Source: Bact-19 sp038319215
GTDB lineage: Bacteria; Bacteroidota; Bacteroidia; Bacteroidales; ML635J-15
Length of the DNA: 64,000 nt
Assembly (NCBI GenBank): GCA_038319215.1
Contig: JBBQCZ010000001.1
Coordinates: 33,410-97,409, forward strand
Reading direction: 5' to 3'
A program made the translations under genes and the position numbers. This document shows positions 29,391-37,628 of this stretch, one piece after another. The notes beneath the pieces were generated by a model that was given only the letters and a program-made list of their open reading frames with translations, had not been told where the DNA came from and made no database searches. Position 1 is the first letter of the stretch; each line of letters opens with the position of its first letter.

Positions 29391-30100
29391 TGGAAAATAA
29401 CGAAGTAAAATATACCAAGTTAGAAAACTTTAGGTACGAGCGTAAGTTTAAACCAACTGCTCTTTCGTATCAACAGGTAAAAAATATTGTGTTTTCATCT
29501 GCCGCTTTTTTTCGTAGCATATATAAGCCTCGTTTTGTAAACAATATATATCTTGATTCGCCCGAATTAGATGCTTATTTTGATAATGTAGGCGGAAAAT
29601 CAGATCGAAAAAAATATAGAATTCGTTGGTATGGTGAGCCTATTGGTAAAATATCCGGAGCAATTTTCGAAATCAAAATCAAAAATGCTTATCGTGGAAC
29701 AAAAAAGTCTTTTTTCTTGCCAGATTTTGAAATGAGCGAATCGGTTTCTTCTGCTTATATTCGTGAAATATTTAGGTCTTCGGAAATTCCTCAGGAAGTT
29801 TTTAGCGAAATTTCTGGTCTCGAAATAAAGCTAATGAATAGATATAAGCGCGATTATTTTAGAGATCTTACTGGCAATTTTCGTTTGACAATTGACTCTG
29901 AAATTACATATTTTAAGCTTAACGAATCATATAATAGGCTAAATGATAAATTTACAGATCCAGAAGTGGTTGTAGAAATAAAGTATGACGAAGAGCACAA
30001 TGAAACAGCCGCGGGTGTAATTAATACTATGCCTTTCCATATGACAAGAAATTCAAAGTATGTGGATGGAATTGCCTGGTTTTATGAGGTCAGTCTTTAG
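29390..30100 (+). CDS. VTC-domain (polyphosphate-polymerase-like) protein
   Basis: 236 residues, no signal peptide or transmembrane helix. The triphosphate-tunnel landmarks of the VTC domain are present: YERKF (K19), YLDSPELDAY (D56-Y63), KYRIRWYG (R77, R79), FEIKIK (E94, K96), NRYKRDYF, LTIDSEITY and VVEIKYDEEH. Yeast Vtc4 uses the equivalent basic residues and glutamates to make polyphosphate from ATP. Here the product could be polyphosphate, or the tunnel could serve another triphosphate; that is not shown. The start overlaps the DUF4956 stop by one base. The 3' end overlaps the convergent metallophosphoesterase by 11 bases. Confidence 0.85.
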   Translation: MENNEVKYTKLENFRYERKFKPTALSYQQVKNIVFSSAAFFRSIYKPRFVNNIYLDSPELDAYFDNVGGKSDRKKYRIRWYGEPIGKISGAIFEIKIKNAYRGTKKSFFLPDFEMSESVSSAYIREIFRSSEIPQEVFSEISGLEIKLMNRYKRDYFRDLTGNFRLTIDSEITYFKLNESYNRLNDKFTDPEVVVEIKYDEEHNETAAGVINTMPFHMTRNSKYVDGIAWFYEVSL

Positions 30101-31403
30101 TTTGGTTCTTATATTTTACAATTAAATCGTTCATCCAAATAGTATTTGAATTTTCAGATTTTACATATACACATAGTCTTTCTACAGAATTAATGGGAGT
30201 GTTAAAGAATATTGTGTCTTGAAAATAATATAATTCTTCCGATAAGTCTGTTGCCGAACGTTCTATTTCTTCAACAATTTGATTCCCGTTCTTTAGTTGA
30301 TAAACCACTTTAAGATTATTTCCGGGAGAAGATACTTCTGTTTTAAAAACGCCTGTAAAATACAGATTATTATTTTGAGATAAAATATTTGAAGCTAACA
30401 TGTCTTTTACTATTATACTGTCATCACTAAATAATTTATACATATAATTATCATATTCTATAAATTCAATATTTGCGGAATTATAATCTGCTGGGTTGTT
30501 AAATGTTAGCTTTTCAATATATGTAAAATTGTTTTGCACATCGAGCAGACTATCAATATCTTGAAAAGACCATGTTAGCGTTTTTGTTTCAATGTTGTGA
30601 TTAAATAATAAAACCATATCTTTTTCTTCGCACCACCATTTTGCTGGTTGCCACCGATAAATTATATTATATAATCCACATCCAATAAAGTTTATTCCAT
30701 CTGTAGAAACCATGTTAGTCGTTTTTTTGTATTTGCCCATATCTCCAATTATACAGACCACCTCAACTCCTCTGTTTTTTACTTCAACAAGTTTTGGGTA
30801 AATAATAGAACCAAAGTTATTGTTTGTCGAATCGCAATTCGAATTCCAATATTTTAAACTAGTATGAGCATATGTGGATGGATCGGGTAAGCCTGGAACA
30901 TCATTCCATATTCCCCAATGAAAGAATAAAAGCAAGTGTGACGATTCTGTAATTGTATCAGTTACATTACATAACAATTGATATTGTTTGTCTAGATTCT
31001 CACAATCACTTGCATCAAGATTTGTGTCAAAAACAAAGGCGGTTATTCCATTATTATAATCAGCATAATAAGTTTTGTGACCTAGATATTGTTCTAGCCA
31101 TTCAATATTCCCATTTCTTCTGTCGTGATTGCCAAGAGTCCAATAGTTATGAGTATTTCTTATGCCTAAGGTTTCTTGCAAATAGGCGAGGTTAGAATAA
31201 TGTAAAAGGGTTTCGGAACAAATGTCGCCACCTAACCAAATATTGTCATAAATACTTTTATTTAGTTGTGAAATTCGCGAATCCACATGACTTTCATCCA
31301 TGTAAGTATGAGATAAAAATAAATATTTATATGTAGTTTTTGTTTGCGAAAACAAAACTATTGTAACTAAAATAAAGAGGATAACTATTGTTGTTTTTTT
31401 CAT
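30090..31403 (-). CDS. Exported metallophosphoesterase-like protein with incomplete metal motifs
   Basis: 437 residues with a signal peptide (VTIVLFSQ). Motifs of the calcineurin-like fold are recognisable: WLGGDICSE, TLGNHDRRNG, LFFHWGIW and CIIGDMGKY. The first motif, normally D-x-H, reads LSHTYMD, and the last, normally G-H-x-H, reads IIGDMG, so a full dinuclear centre is doubtful. The last 170 residues look like a beta-rich carbohydrate-binding-type domain. It starts directly after the stop of the T9SS propeller gene (no gap), so they form one unit. Its own T9SS tail is absent. It may bind rather than hydrolyse phosphoesters. Confidence 0.75.
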   Translation of the reverse strand: MKKTTIVILFILVTIVLFSQTKTTYKYLFLSHTYMDESHVDSRISQLNKSIYDNIWLGGDICSETLLHYSNLAYLQETLGIRNTHNYWTLGNHDRRNGNIEWLEQYLGHKTYYADYNNGITAFVFDTNLDASDCENLDKQYQLLCNVTDTITESSHLLLFFHWGIWNDVPGLPDPSTYAHTSLKYWNSNCDSTNNNFGSIIYPKLVEVKNRGVEVVCIIGDMGKYKKTTNMVSTDGINFIGCGLYNIIYRWQPAKWWCEEKDMVLLFNHNIETKTLTWSFQDIDSLLDVQNNFTYIEKLTFNNPADYNSANIEFIEYDNYMYKLFSDDSIIVKDMLASNILSQNNNLYFTGVFKTEVSSPGNNLKVVYQLKNGNQIVEEIERSATDLSEELYYFQDTIFFNTPINSVERLCVYVKSENSNTIWMNDLIVKYKNQTKD

Positions 31404-32834
31404 TTATATTTTATTTACTACTGCCGTAATTATTGTATTATCTTTTTTATTTTTTATTTTAATAATATATTGACCGGTTGACAGGTCTGATAGATTAACT
31501 ATAATTTTATTGTTATCTGATGCCAGGTTTTTTTCTGTAAGCACAACACTTCCATTTACACTAATAATTTCTAAATCATATTTTTGAATTCTATTTTCAG
31601 TTTGATTTAAAGAAATTGTGCAGAAATCTGTCGTTGGATTTGGATATACTTGAATGTTTTTAAAATCTTCAATTTTTACGTTTATTACATTGTTGATGTA
31701 AATGACAAAATCATTGTCGTCGGCAGATGTTGTTTGTGTTCCTAATATAAAAACATCATTTCCGATTAATTCTATGGCAGATCCATAACCACGCTTATCT
31801 GGCGAAAGATATTCTGTTTCTAATTCATCGCCATCGCTATTTAATTTTAAGTACATAATAATTGGAAAATTTTCATTAATGCTAGAACTAGTACCTACAA
31901 TATGAATGTTGCCAAGACTGTCTTTTTCCATATCTGCAGCATATTCAAATTTTTCTCCGCCATAAGTTTTTGTCCACTCATAAGTATAGTCACTGTTAAC
32001 CAAGCTTAGGCAAATGTCAAAACTCATATTATTACTATATCCTTGTGAATGAGATAATAGATAGTACTTATCATCAAAAGCGGGAATGATTTTTACGGGA
32101 ATATCATGGTGTGGATTATGAATTACTTTTAATTTAACGACATTACCGGAGCTGTCAATTTCTAAAAAACATACATCTGCATTACTACTTCCGGCAGAAT
32201 GCCAATGAGATCCTAAATTAAAAAACCCACCAACACTACAAAGTAAGACAATATTTCCATTTTCTTTTTCGAGCATATCAACAATATATGATGGGGAATA
32301 TTCTATCCATGTTTTTTCCCATATTAATTGTCCAGAGTTATCGGTTTTGACTAGAAAAGGTGAAGGCCATGTAATCTGACGGTCAACACCACCGAGTAAA
32401 TAGTCTCCGTTATTAAGGACTAGGGTCGTATATCCATGTTGAAAATGCCAATTACCAAAATTTGACACCCACTCCAATTGTAATTCCGAATTTAGTTTTA
32501 CTAAGACAGCTTGATAAGCACTGCTTTCATCTCTCCACATTGAGTAACCACCAATAATGATATCATCTTCTGTCATAGAAACACTTCTTAATTCATCATA
32601 TTCTGATTTGCCCCAAGTTGAATATTGATATGTTTTTGCTATTGGATTATACTTTACAATAAAACCGTCTTTATTCCCTGCACCATAGGATCCTGTATAA
32701 CCGACAAGGATTAAATTGCCATTATTATCTTGTGTCATATCATATGCTTTCTCAAACATTTGGCCACCAATGGTCTGAGCGATTGATAAAACGGAAAGTA
32801 AGATAGATAATATTAATAAAATGAATTTTGACAT
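31404..32834 (-). CDS. T9SS type A propeller-like protein
   Basis: 476 residues. Signal peptide to about 20 (LLSVLSIAQ). The middle has several beta-strand repeats resembling delta-60/SBBP beta-propeller units (NGNLILVGYTGSYG, DGFIVKYNP, NGDYLLGGVDRQ, GNIHIVGTSS). The last ~75 residues are a T9SS type A sorting domain (YPNPTTDFCTISLN, LSTGQYIIKIKN). An adhesive or scaffold role at the surface is likely; no catalytic motif is seen. The next gene begins at the base following its stop codon. Confidence 0.85.
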   Translation of the reverse strand: MSKFILLILSILLSVLSIAQTIGGQMFEKAYDMTQDNNGNLILVGYTGSYGAGNKDGFIVKYNPIAKTYQYSTWGKSEYDELRSVSMTEDDIIIGGYSMWRDESSAYQAVLVKLNSELQLEWVSNFGNWHFQHGYTTLVLNNGDYLLGGVDRQITWPSPFLVKTDNSGQLIWEKTWIEYSPSYIVDMLEKENGNIVLLCSVGGFFNLGSHWHSAGSSNADVCFLEIDSSGNVVKLKVIHNPHHDIPVKIIPAFDDKYYLLSHSQGYSNNMSFDICLSLVNSDYTYEWTKTYGGEKFEYAADMEKDSLGNIHIVGTSSSINENFPIIMYLKLNSDGDELETEYLSPDKRGYGSAIELIGNDVFILGTQTTSADDNDFVIYINNVINVKIEDFKNIQVYPNPTTDFCTISLNQTENRIQKYDLEIISVNGSVVLTEKNLASDNNKIIVNLSDLSTGQYIIKIKNKKDNTIITAVVNKI

Positions 32835-32868
32835 ATTTATAATGATAAAATTGGTTTAGCTGTTTGTG

Positions 32869-32876
32869 CAAAATTA
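32869..32876 (-). promoter_or_regulatory. -7 promoter element before the T9SS propeller gene
   Basis: The minus strand reads TAATTTTG (TAnnTTTG), 34 bases before the ATG at 32834. Confidence 0.5.
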
Positions 32877-32972
32877 TAATAATTGAATGACATGTAAAAT
32901 TAAGTAAAATATTTAGATATTGCAATAATTCGACACATTATGTTGTTGATATTCGATAAAAACACAAAAAGA

Positions 32973-32980
32973 TATATTTG
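32973..32980 (+). promoter_or_regulatory. Orphan -7 promoter-like element
   Basis: TATATTTG, perfect for TAnnTTTG, but about 300 bases from the next start codon. It could drive a short non-coding transcript or be chance in AT-rich DNA. Confidence 0.3.
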
Positions 32981-33218
32981 GGACAAAAAAGCATATCGAA
33001 CTCAGCGGGACTTGTTGTTACAGGCGATTTGTAATATTTCAAATTTTTTTAACAGGAGAATCGTGGTTTTTAAATTAAATTCTGTTATCATTTACACTAA
33101 GCCGCTTTGAAAGTTTGTAGAGATTGAAATTGTATTCCCGCATTTATTGGGAATTCATTTACTAAAAGCGTATCGGTATAACAACGAAATATAATTAAAA
33201 GAATGCCGTAAAATCTTT

Positions 33219-33226
33219 TATATTTG
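33219..33226 (+). promoter_or_regulatory. -7 promoter element before the GT2 gene
   Basis: TATATTTG ends 51 bases before ATG 33278. It overlaps the TTG at 33224 that would begin a longer frame, so that TTG is not a start. Confidence 0.6.
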
Positions 33227-33277
33227 TATTTTGATAAAAAAAACAATACTTATTGTGTTTTTGAAAATAGTTCTAAT

Positions 33278-34240
33278 ATGATGGGAGGTTCAATAAATAA
33301 TAAAATTACTTTATCAATAGTTGTTTCTGTCTTTAATGAACATGAAGTACTTGTGGATTTTTGGAAACACCTAAAGAAAACTATAGAAGTGGATTTGCTT
33401 CAATATGATTGTCAAGTTGTTTTTGTTAACGACGGCAGCATTGACAGTAGTCAATCTATAATCAGTGAAATAATAAAAGAAAATGACAACAGGATTCGCA
33501 TAAAGTCAATAGAGTTTTCTACAAACTTTGGACACGAAGCCGCAATGATAGCGGGGATAGACAATTCTAATGATGATTTAATCATTTGTATGGATGCCGA
33601 TTTACAGCATCCACCAATAAAACTTTCTGAAATGCTCGATCAATATTCCAAAGGCTATGAAATTGTATTGATGAGTAGGAAAAAAAGACATGATAAGAAC
33701 ATATTTAGCAGTCGTTTGTCAAAAATATTTTATTACTTAATTGACTTTTTATCAGATACAAAGTTTGAAAAAAATGCTTCCGATTTCTTTTTGATAACAA
33801 ATAAAGTAGCAAAAATATTAAAAACAGAATTTAGAGAAAGAAACAGATTTTTAAGAGGCTATATTCAAATAATCGGATTCAAACTTTGTACTGTTGATTT
33901 TGAAGCTCCAGCAAGGTTCGCCGGAAAAAGTAATTACTCATTTAAAAGCCTTCTTAAACTTGCAATAACCGCAATTTTTGCTTTTTCAAATAAACCATTG
34001 GTTATTTCTTTGGTATTTTCAATGTTGTTTCTGCTTTTTTCTTTTGGGGTTATGGTTTTTAGTTTAATAGTCTATTTCTTTGGAAATACACCACCTTCAG
34101 GCTATACAACTTTAATTTTATTTCAAAGTATTGGATTTACAATTCTTTGTTTTTTAATATCTATACTGTCAATTTATTTAGGTAAAAGCTTAACCGAATT
34201 AAGAGACAGACCTATTTATATTATTAGAAATATCTCGTAA
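33278..34240 (+). CDS. GT2 polyprenyl-phosphate glycosyltransferase
   Basis: 320 residues from ATG 33278 (a second ATG follows at once). The GT-A domain has SIVVSVFNEHEVL, VFVNDGSIDSSQS, CMDADLQHPP (the D-x-D metal site) and RNRFLRGYIQIIG, typical of DPM1/GtrB enzymes that load a sugar onto undecaprenyl phosphate. Two C-terminal transmembrane helices lie at about 240-300. The gene for a polytopic GT-C-like protein follows 15 bases later, as in gtrB-gtrC serotype modules; no gtrA-type flippase is present. The sugar is unknown. Confidence 0.87.
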   Translation: MMGGSINNKITLSIVVSVFNEHEVLVDFWKHLKKTIEVDLLQYDCQVVFVNDGSIDSSQSIISEIIKENDNRIRIKSIEFSTNFGHEAAMIAGIDNSNDDLIICMDADLQHPPIKLSEMLDQYSKGYEIVLMSRKKRHDKNIFSSRLSKIFYYLIDFLSDTKFEKNASDFFLITNKVAKILKTEFRERNRFLRGYIQIIGFKLCTVDFEAPARFAGKSNYSFKSLLKLAITAIFAFSNKPLVISLVFSMLFLLFSFGVMVFSLIVYFFGNTPPSGYTTLILFQSIGFTILCFLISILSIYLGKSLTELRDRPIYIIRNIS

Positions 34241-34255
34241 TTTAAAAGCTCACGA

Positions 34256-36580
34256 ATGTTAAAAAATTATAATCAGAGGGGATTTATTTGGTTTTTATTC
34301 GGTTTAACCATTATTATAACTTTGGCGCCATTTTTTAAAGTTGGTTTTACAAATGCTGATGATTTGGCAAATTACATGAGTTATCTTGGAAAAACAACAT
34401 ATTCAGAATGTTGGTTATATGCCAGAAGTGCCGGACGGTTTTACTTTCTTATTACTAAGCCATTATATTCTTTGCCTTATATTGGAGATAATTTTTTGTT
34501 AACAAAAATCATTCAAAATTTATCATTATTATTATCATATTCTTTATTTGCTCATTTAATAAAAAAGATTTTTAAGTCTAGAGAACTTGCTTATGTTTTG
34601 TTCTTATTGCTAATTATGGCCACTCCAATATCGGCTAACTACTTTCTTCCTTTTATAGCATATCCATTTTATTTTACTTTTAGCTTTTCATTGGTGCTTA
34701 TTGCTATATTGTTTTACAATAAATATGTTGAAACAAAAAACTACAAATTTGTTCTAATATCAGCAATAACGTTTTTTATTGCAATTCTTTTTTATGAAAC
34801 ATATTTGGTTTTTCTTTTGTTTTTAATGTTTTATATATTGTGCCAAAGTATTCTCGAAAACAGGGGATTTAAAAAATTACTTATTTCAAAAACATTTTAT
34901 AAAGAGTTAATTCCATTTGTATTGGTAGTATTTTTATATGTTTCACTTTATGTTGCTTTCAGAGCAATTTTTAAAAGTAATGGGGAATTATATGCAGGAA
35001 GTTCTATTGCAAAGAATTTTAGTTTTACAAACTATTTCACTATTCTTATAGAACTTACCAAAACAATTTTACCTTTAAATTTGTATAAAATAAGTCAAAA
35101 TAATATAATTCAAAACTCTCTGTTGCCATCAGGACATTTTGATAATTTCTTTTATATTTTACAGAACTCTAAATTGAGCTCTATAATTAATGCAATAATT
35201 CAAATTTTCTTGTTTATTTATTTATGCTTGCGTTTTGAAAAAGGTATTTCATACAAAAAAATATTTCTTGTTGTTTTTATTTCAATATTACTTGCATTTT
35301 CTGTTCATTCTATTCTTGGTATAGCAGAAAAATATAATGCAGTGGAATATGCTTTCATCAAAGGATATGTGAGCTCATATTATTCATATTTCTTCATCTG
35401 GCTTATTATTTTACTTTTGGGATACGCTGTAATAAAACTATTTTATGATTTTAAAATTATTAGAATTTCATTGATAAGCATTTTTGCTCTAGGCTTAGGT
35501 TATCTTTCTATTATTACAGGTTATACAAACGATCATTTAAGCAGAGGTTGGGAGCAAAGTCAGATGCGTTTTTTGGTAATTGATGAACTTATAGATAAAG
35601 GGGCCTTTGCAAATATAGCGCAGGGATCTTTATTGTTTGCCCCAGAAATGTACAATTCTGATAGTCTTGGATATGTGCTTGCATCTCAATATTTTAGATG
35701 GGGAAATTATGTTAAATTTAAATCGCAAAAAGATATTACATTTGTTAGTACTCCTGAGAAATTTAAAGAATTAACTGACGAAAATCCAGATGCAAAGGTT
35801 TATCGTTTTCTTAAAATTCAAACCATAAAAAATAATGATTTTATGGTTGTTTTGGCAGAAGTGAATAAGTCAACAATTAACTTTAGTGGCGGTGAAGATA
35901 TGTTTATGAATGCAACATGTAACAGCGCTAGTGTGCATTATTATTCTGCCACAAAAGACTTTGTTTTTATGTTTTATCCAAAAGATGTTGAAGGCGGTAA
36001 ACAAATGAAAATAAATAATTGGGATTTGCTAGCTTTAAATAGTGGGTATAATCAGGTGAATATTAAAAATATTAACATCAATGAAAGTGTTACTTCTTTT
36101 GATTTTGTATCTGATGCGGAAATTTACACGGAAAGGTTTTCGATATCAAATATGATTAATCTTTACACTAAAACAATAAATATAGTGGGGACTAAGGAAG
36201 TCATATTTGATTATTCTACGTCATTTGACAATGAGTTTTTTATTGACAGCACGAATGTATTTCCAATGTCTTTGGTTCCGGAAATAGATATCGACACATC
36301 CTTTTCTTTTATTTCATTGTCTGCTATTATGGGATTAGATTTTATTTCAAAAGATAAAAGCATACAAATTGTTGTGGAAATACGTAATGTAAATGATGAA
36401 AATGTGTATTGGTGTAGTGAAAAATTTACAAATGTTTCAGTAATTAATTTCACAAAACTTATTGATATTGATGCAATAAAACAATTGCAACCATCAACTT
36501 TGAAATTTTTTATCTGGAATCCAGAGAGTTGTACTTTTACAATTACAAAAATTAGCAATGCATCGGTAAAGGCAATTTAG
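34256..36580 (+). CDS. Large polytopic membrane protein, probable GT-C-type glycosyltransferase
   Basis: 774 residues. About eleven transmembrane helices fill residues 12-425, and the first periplasmic loop begins FTNADDLANYMSY, with an acidic pair in the position where GT-C enzymes keep their catalytic acid. Residues about 430-774 are soluble and beta-rich, presumably periplasmic. It sits 15 bases after a GT2 that would make the lipid-linked sugar donor, which supports a role in transferring that sugar to a glycan or lipid. I do not recognise the precise family; the C-terminal domain is unassigned. Confidence 0.7.
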   Translation: MLKNYNQRGFIWFLFGLTIIITLAPFFKVGFTNADDLANYMSYLGKTTYSECWLYARSAGRFYFLITKPLYSLPYIGDNFLLTKIIQNLSLLLSYSLFAHLIKKIFKSRELAYVLFLLLIMATPISANYFLPFIAYPFYFTFSFSLVLIAILFYNKYVETKNYKFVLISAITFFIAILFYETYLVFLLFLMFYILCQSILENRGFKKLLISKTFYKELIPFVLVVFLYVSLYVAFRAIFKSNGELYAGSSIAKNFSFTNYFTILIELTKTILPLNLYKISQNNIIQNSLLPSGHFDNFFYILQNSKLSSIINAIIQIFLFIYLCLRFEKGISYKKIFLVVFISILLAFSVHSILGIAEKYNAVEYAFIKGYVSSYYSYFFIWLIILLLGYAVIKLFYDFKIIRISLISIFALGLGYLSIITGYTNDHLSRGWEQSQMRFLVIDELIDKGAFANIAQGSLLFAPEMYNSDSLGYVLASQYFRWGNYVKFKSQKDITFVSTPEKFKELTDENPDAKVYRFLKIQTIKNNDFMVVLAEVNKSTINFSGGEDMFMNATCNSASVHYYSATKDFVFMFYPKDVEGGKQMKINNWDLLALNSGYNQVNIKNININESVTSFDFVSDAEIYTERFSISNMINLYTKTINIVGTKEVIFDYSTSFDNEFFIDSTNVFPMSLVPEIDIDTSFSFISLSAIMGLDFISKDKSIQIVVEIRNVNDENVYWCSEKFTNVSVINFTKLIDIDAIKQLQPSTLKFFIWNPESCTFTITKISNASVKAI

Positions 36581-36636
36581 CGAAACTGTTGAAAAATAAA
36601 AAATACGGTTTTTTGCACTTATTTTAAACTTTAATT

Positions 36637-37356
36637 ATGATATTAGATTATCCAAAAGAGAGACCTTCTTTACCAGACGAGTATCTTAAAATTTATAAAG
36701 AACATTATATTAATAATCGTGAAGGAAAGACATCTGCCTCCTCAATAACAAAGCTAATGGAGTCGTGGTTGCATAAGAAAGTCGCAGAAGACCTCAAATC
36801 TTCTAAAAACAAAACAACCTTAGAAATAGGTGCCGGAACATTGAACCAGCTAGAATATGAAGAAACACAAGTTTATGATATCATTGAGCCATTCACGGAC
36901 CTCTACAAAAACTCTGAATTAATTAACCGTGTAAATAATATTTATAGCGATATAGACGACATAGAAATAGTAAAGAAATATGATAGAATTACTTCTATTG
37001 CAACATTTGAACACATTACCGATTTGCCAAAAGTAGTAGCAAAATCATGTTTACTTCTGAAAGAAAATGGTTGTTTGCGGATTTCAATTCCTAATGAGGG
37101 TACTTTTTTGTGGAAACTTGGATGGAAATTGACTTCTGGGCTTGAGTTTAGATTAAAATATAGGCTTAATTATCAAACTCTTCTTAAATACGAACATATA
37201 AACACCGCCGATGAGGTAGAAGAAGTATTACAGCATTTTTATTCAAATATTAGATGCTCCTGCTTTGGAATTAGTAAGCGATTTGCGTTTTATAGGTTCT
37301 ACGAATGTTTCAATCCTAAAAATAATGTAGCAATTGATTATTTAAAAAAATATTAA
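36637..37356 (+). CDS. Class I SAM-dependent methyltransferase
   Basis: 239 residues. Motif I reads LEIGAGTLNQLEY, followed by a DIIEPF acidic motif and SIATFEHITDLPKVVAKS, the usual post-motif region of Methyltransf_11/23-type enzymes. No transmembrane helix. It lies 56 bases after the GT-C-like gene on the same strand, so it may methylate a sugar or lipid made by that cluster; a small-molecule target elsewhere is equally possible. Confidence 0.8.
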   Translation: MILDYPKERPSLPDEYLKIYKEHYINNREGKTSASSITKLMESWLHKKVAEDLKSSKNKTTLEIGAGTLNQLEYEETQVYDIIEPFTDLYKNSELINRVNNIYSDIDDIEIVKKYDRITSIATFEHITDLPKVVAKSCLLLKENGCLRISIPNEGTFLWKLGWKLTSGLEFRLKYRLNYQTLLKYEHINTADEVEEVLQHFYSNIRCSCFGISKRFAFYRFYECFNPKNNVAIDYLKKY

Positions 37357-37439
37357 CCCAAACTTCTCCGATAAATTACATGGACTATGTTTTAGCTCCA
37401 TTTCGACTTATCAATTGTTTTGTGTCAAAACGCCTCTAG

Positions 37440-37568
37440 TTACACTTCGTTTTTGAGCTCTACAACAGCTTTCAACTGAACTCTCGAAAAAGTCTGTCGT
37501 GTAGTTTCTCTTGCGTATTCTGGATAATAATCCAGTTTAATTATTCTCCAAAACTTTCTCACTGCCAT
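37440..37568 (-). CDS. Possible 42-residue protein opposite the sigma-54 activator promoter
   Basis: On the minus strand, ATG at 37568 opens a 42-codon frame beginning MAVRKFWRIIKLDYYPEYA and ending at TAA 37440-37442. Codon choice looks coding-like and the upstream sequence has an AAGGAG at a plausible, slightly long distance. The start lies under the -33 region of the rightward promoter at 37593. No family match is recognised. It could also be a remnant or chance. Confidence 0.25.
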   Translation of the reverse strand: MAVRKFWRIIKLDYYPEYARETTRQTFSRVQLKAVVELKNEV

Positions 37569-37592
37569 TTTGTCATATTTCTCCTTTTTTAT

Positions 37593-37600
37593 TAACTTTG
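37593..37600 (+). promoter_or_regulatory. Promoter of the sigma-54 activator gene (-33/-7)
   Basis: TAACTTTG (-7) with TTTTG at 37568-37572 (-33) and a 20-base spacer, a full match to the Bacteroidota housekeeping promoter. It ends 28 bases before ATG 37629. Confidence 0.7.
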
Positions 37601-37628
37601 CACCTAAATTATTTTGTTTTAACTAATT

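Larger units (their letters stand above)
32835..33277. other. 443-bp divergent intergenic region with repeat-like remnants
   Basis: No convincing gene. It holds the promoter of the leftward T9SS gene (32869-32876) and of the rightward GT2 gene (33219-33226), plus a third TATATTTG at 32973-32980 that points right with no gene behind it. The stretch 32998-33035 (cagcgggacttgttgttaca, then ggcgatttgtaat) and the stretch 33131-33180 (tgtattcccg..., tatcggta) look like pieces of dispersed intergenic elements; the second shares words with 63861-63940. A small RNA cannot be excluded. Confidence 0.4.
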
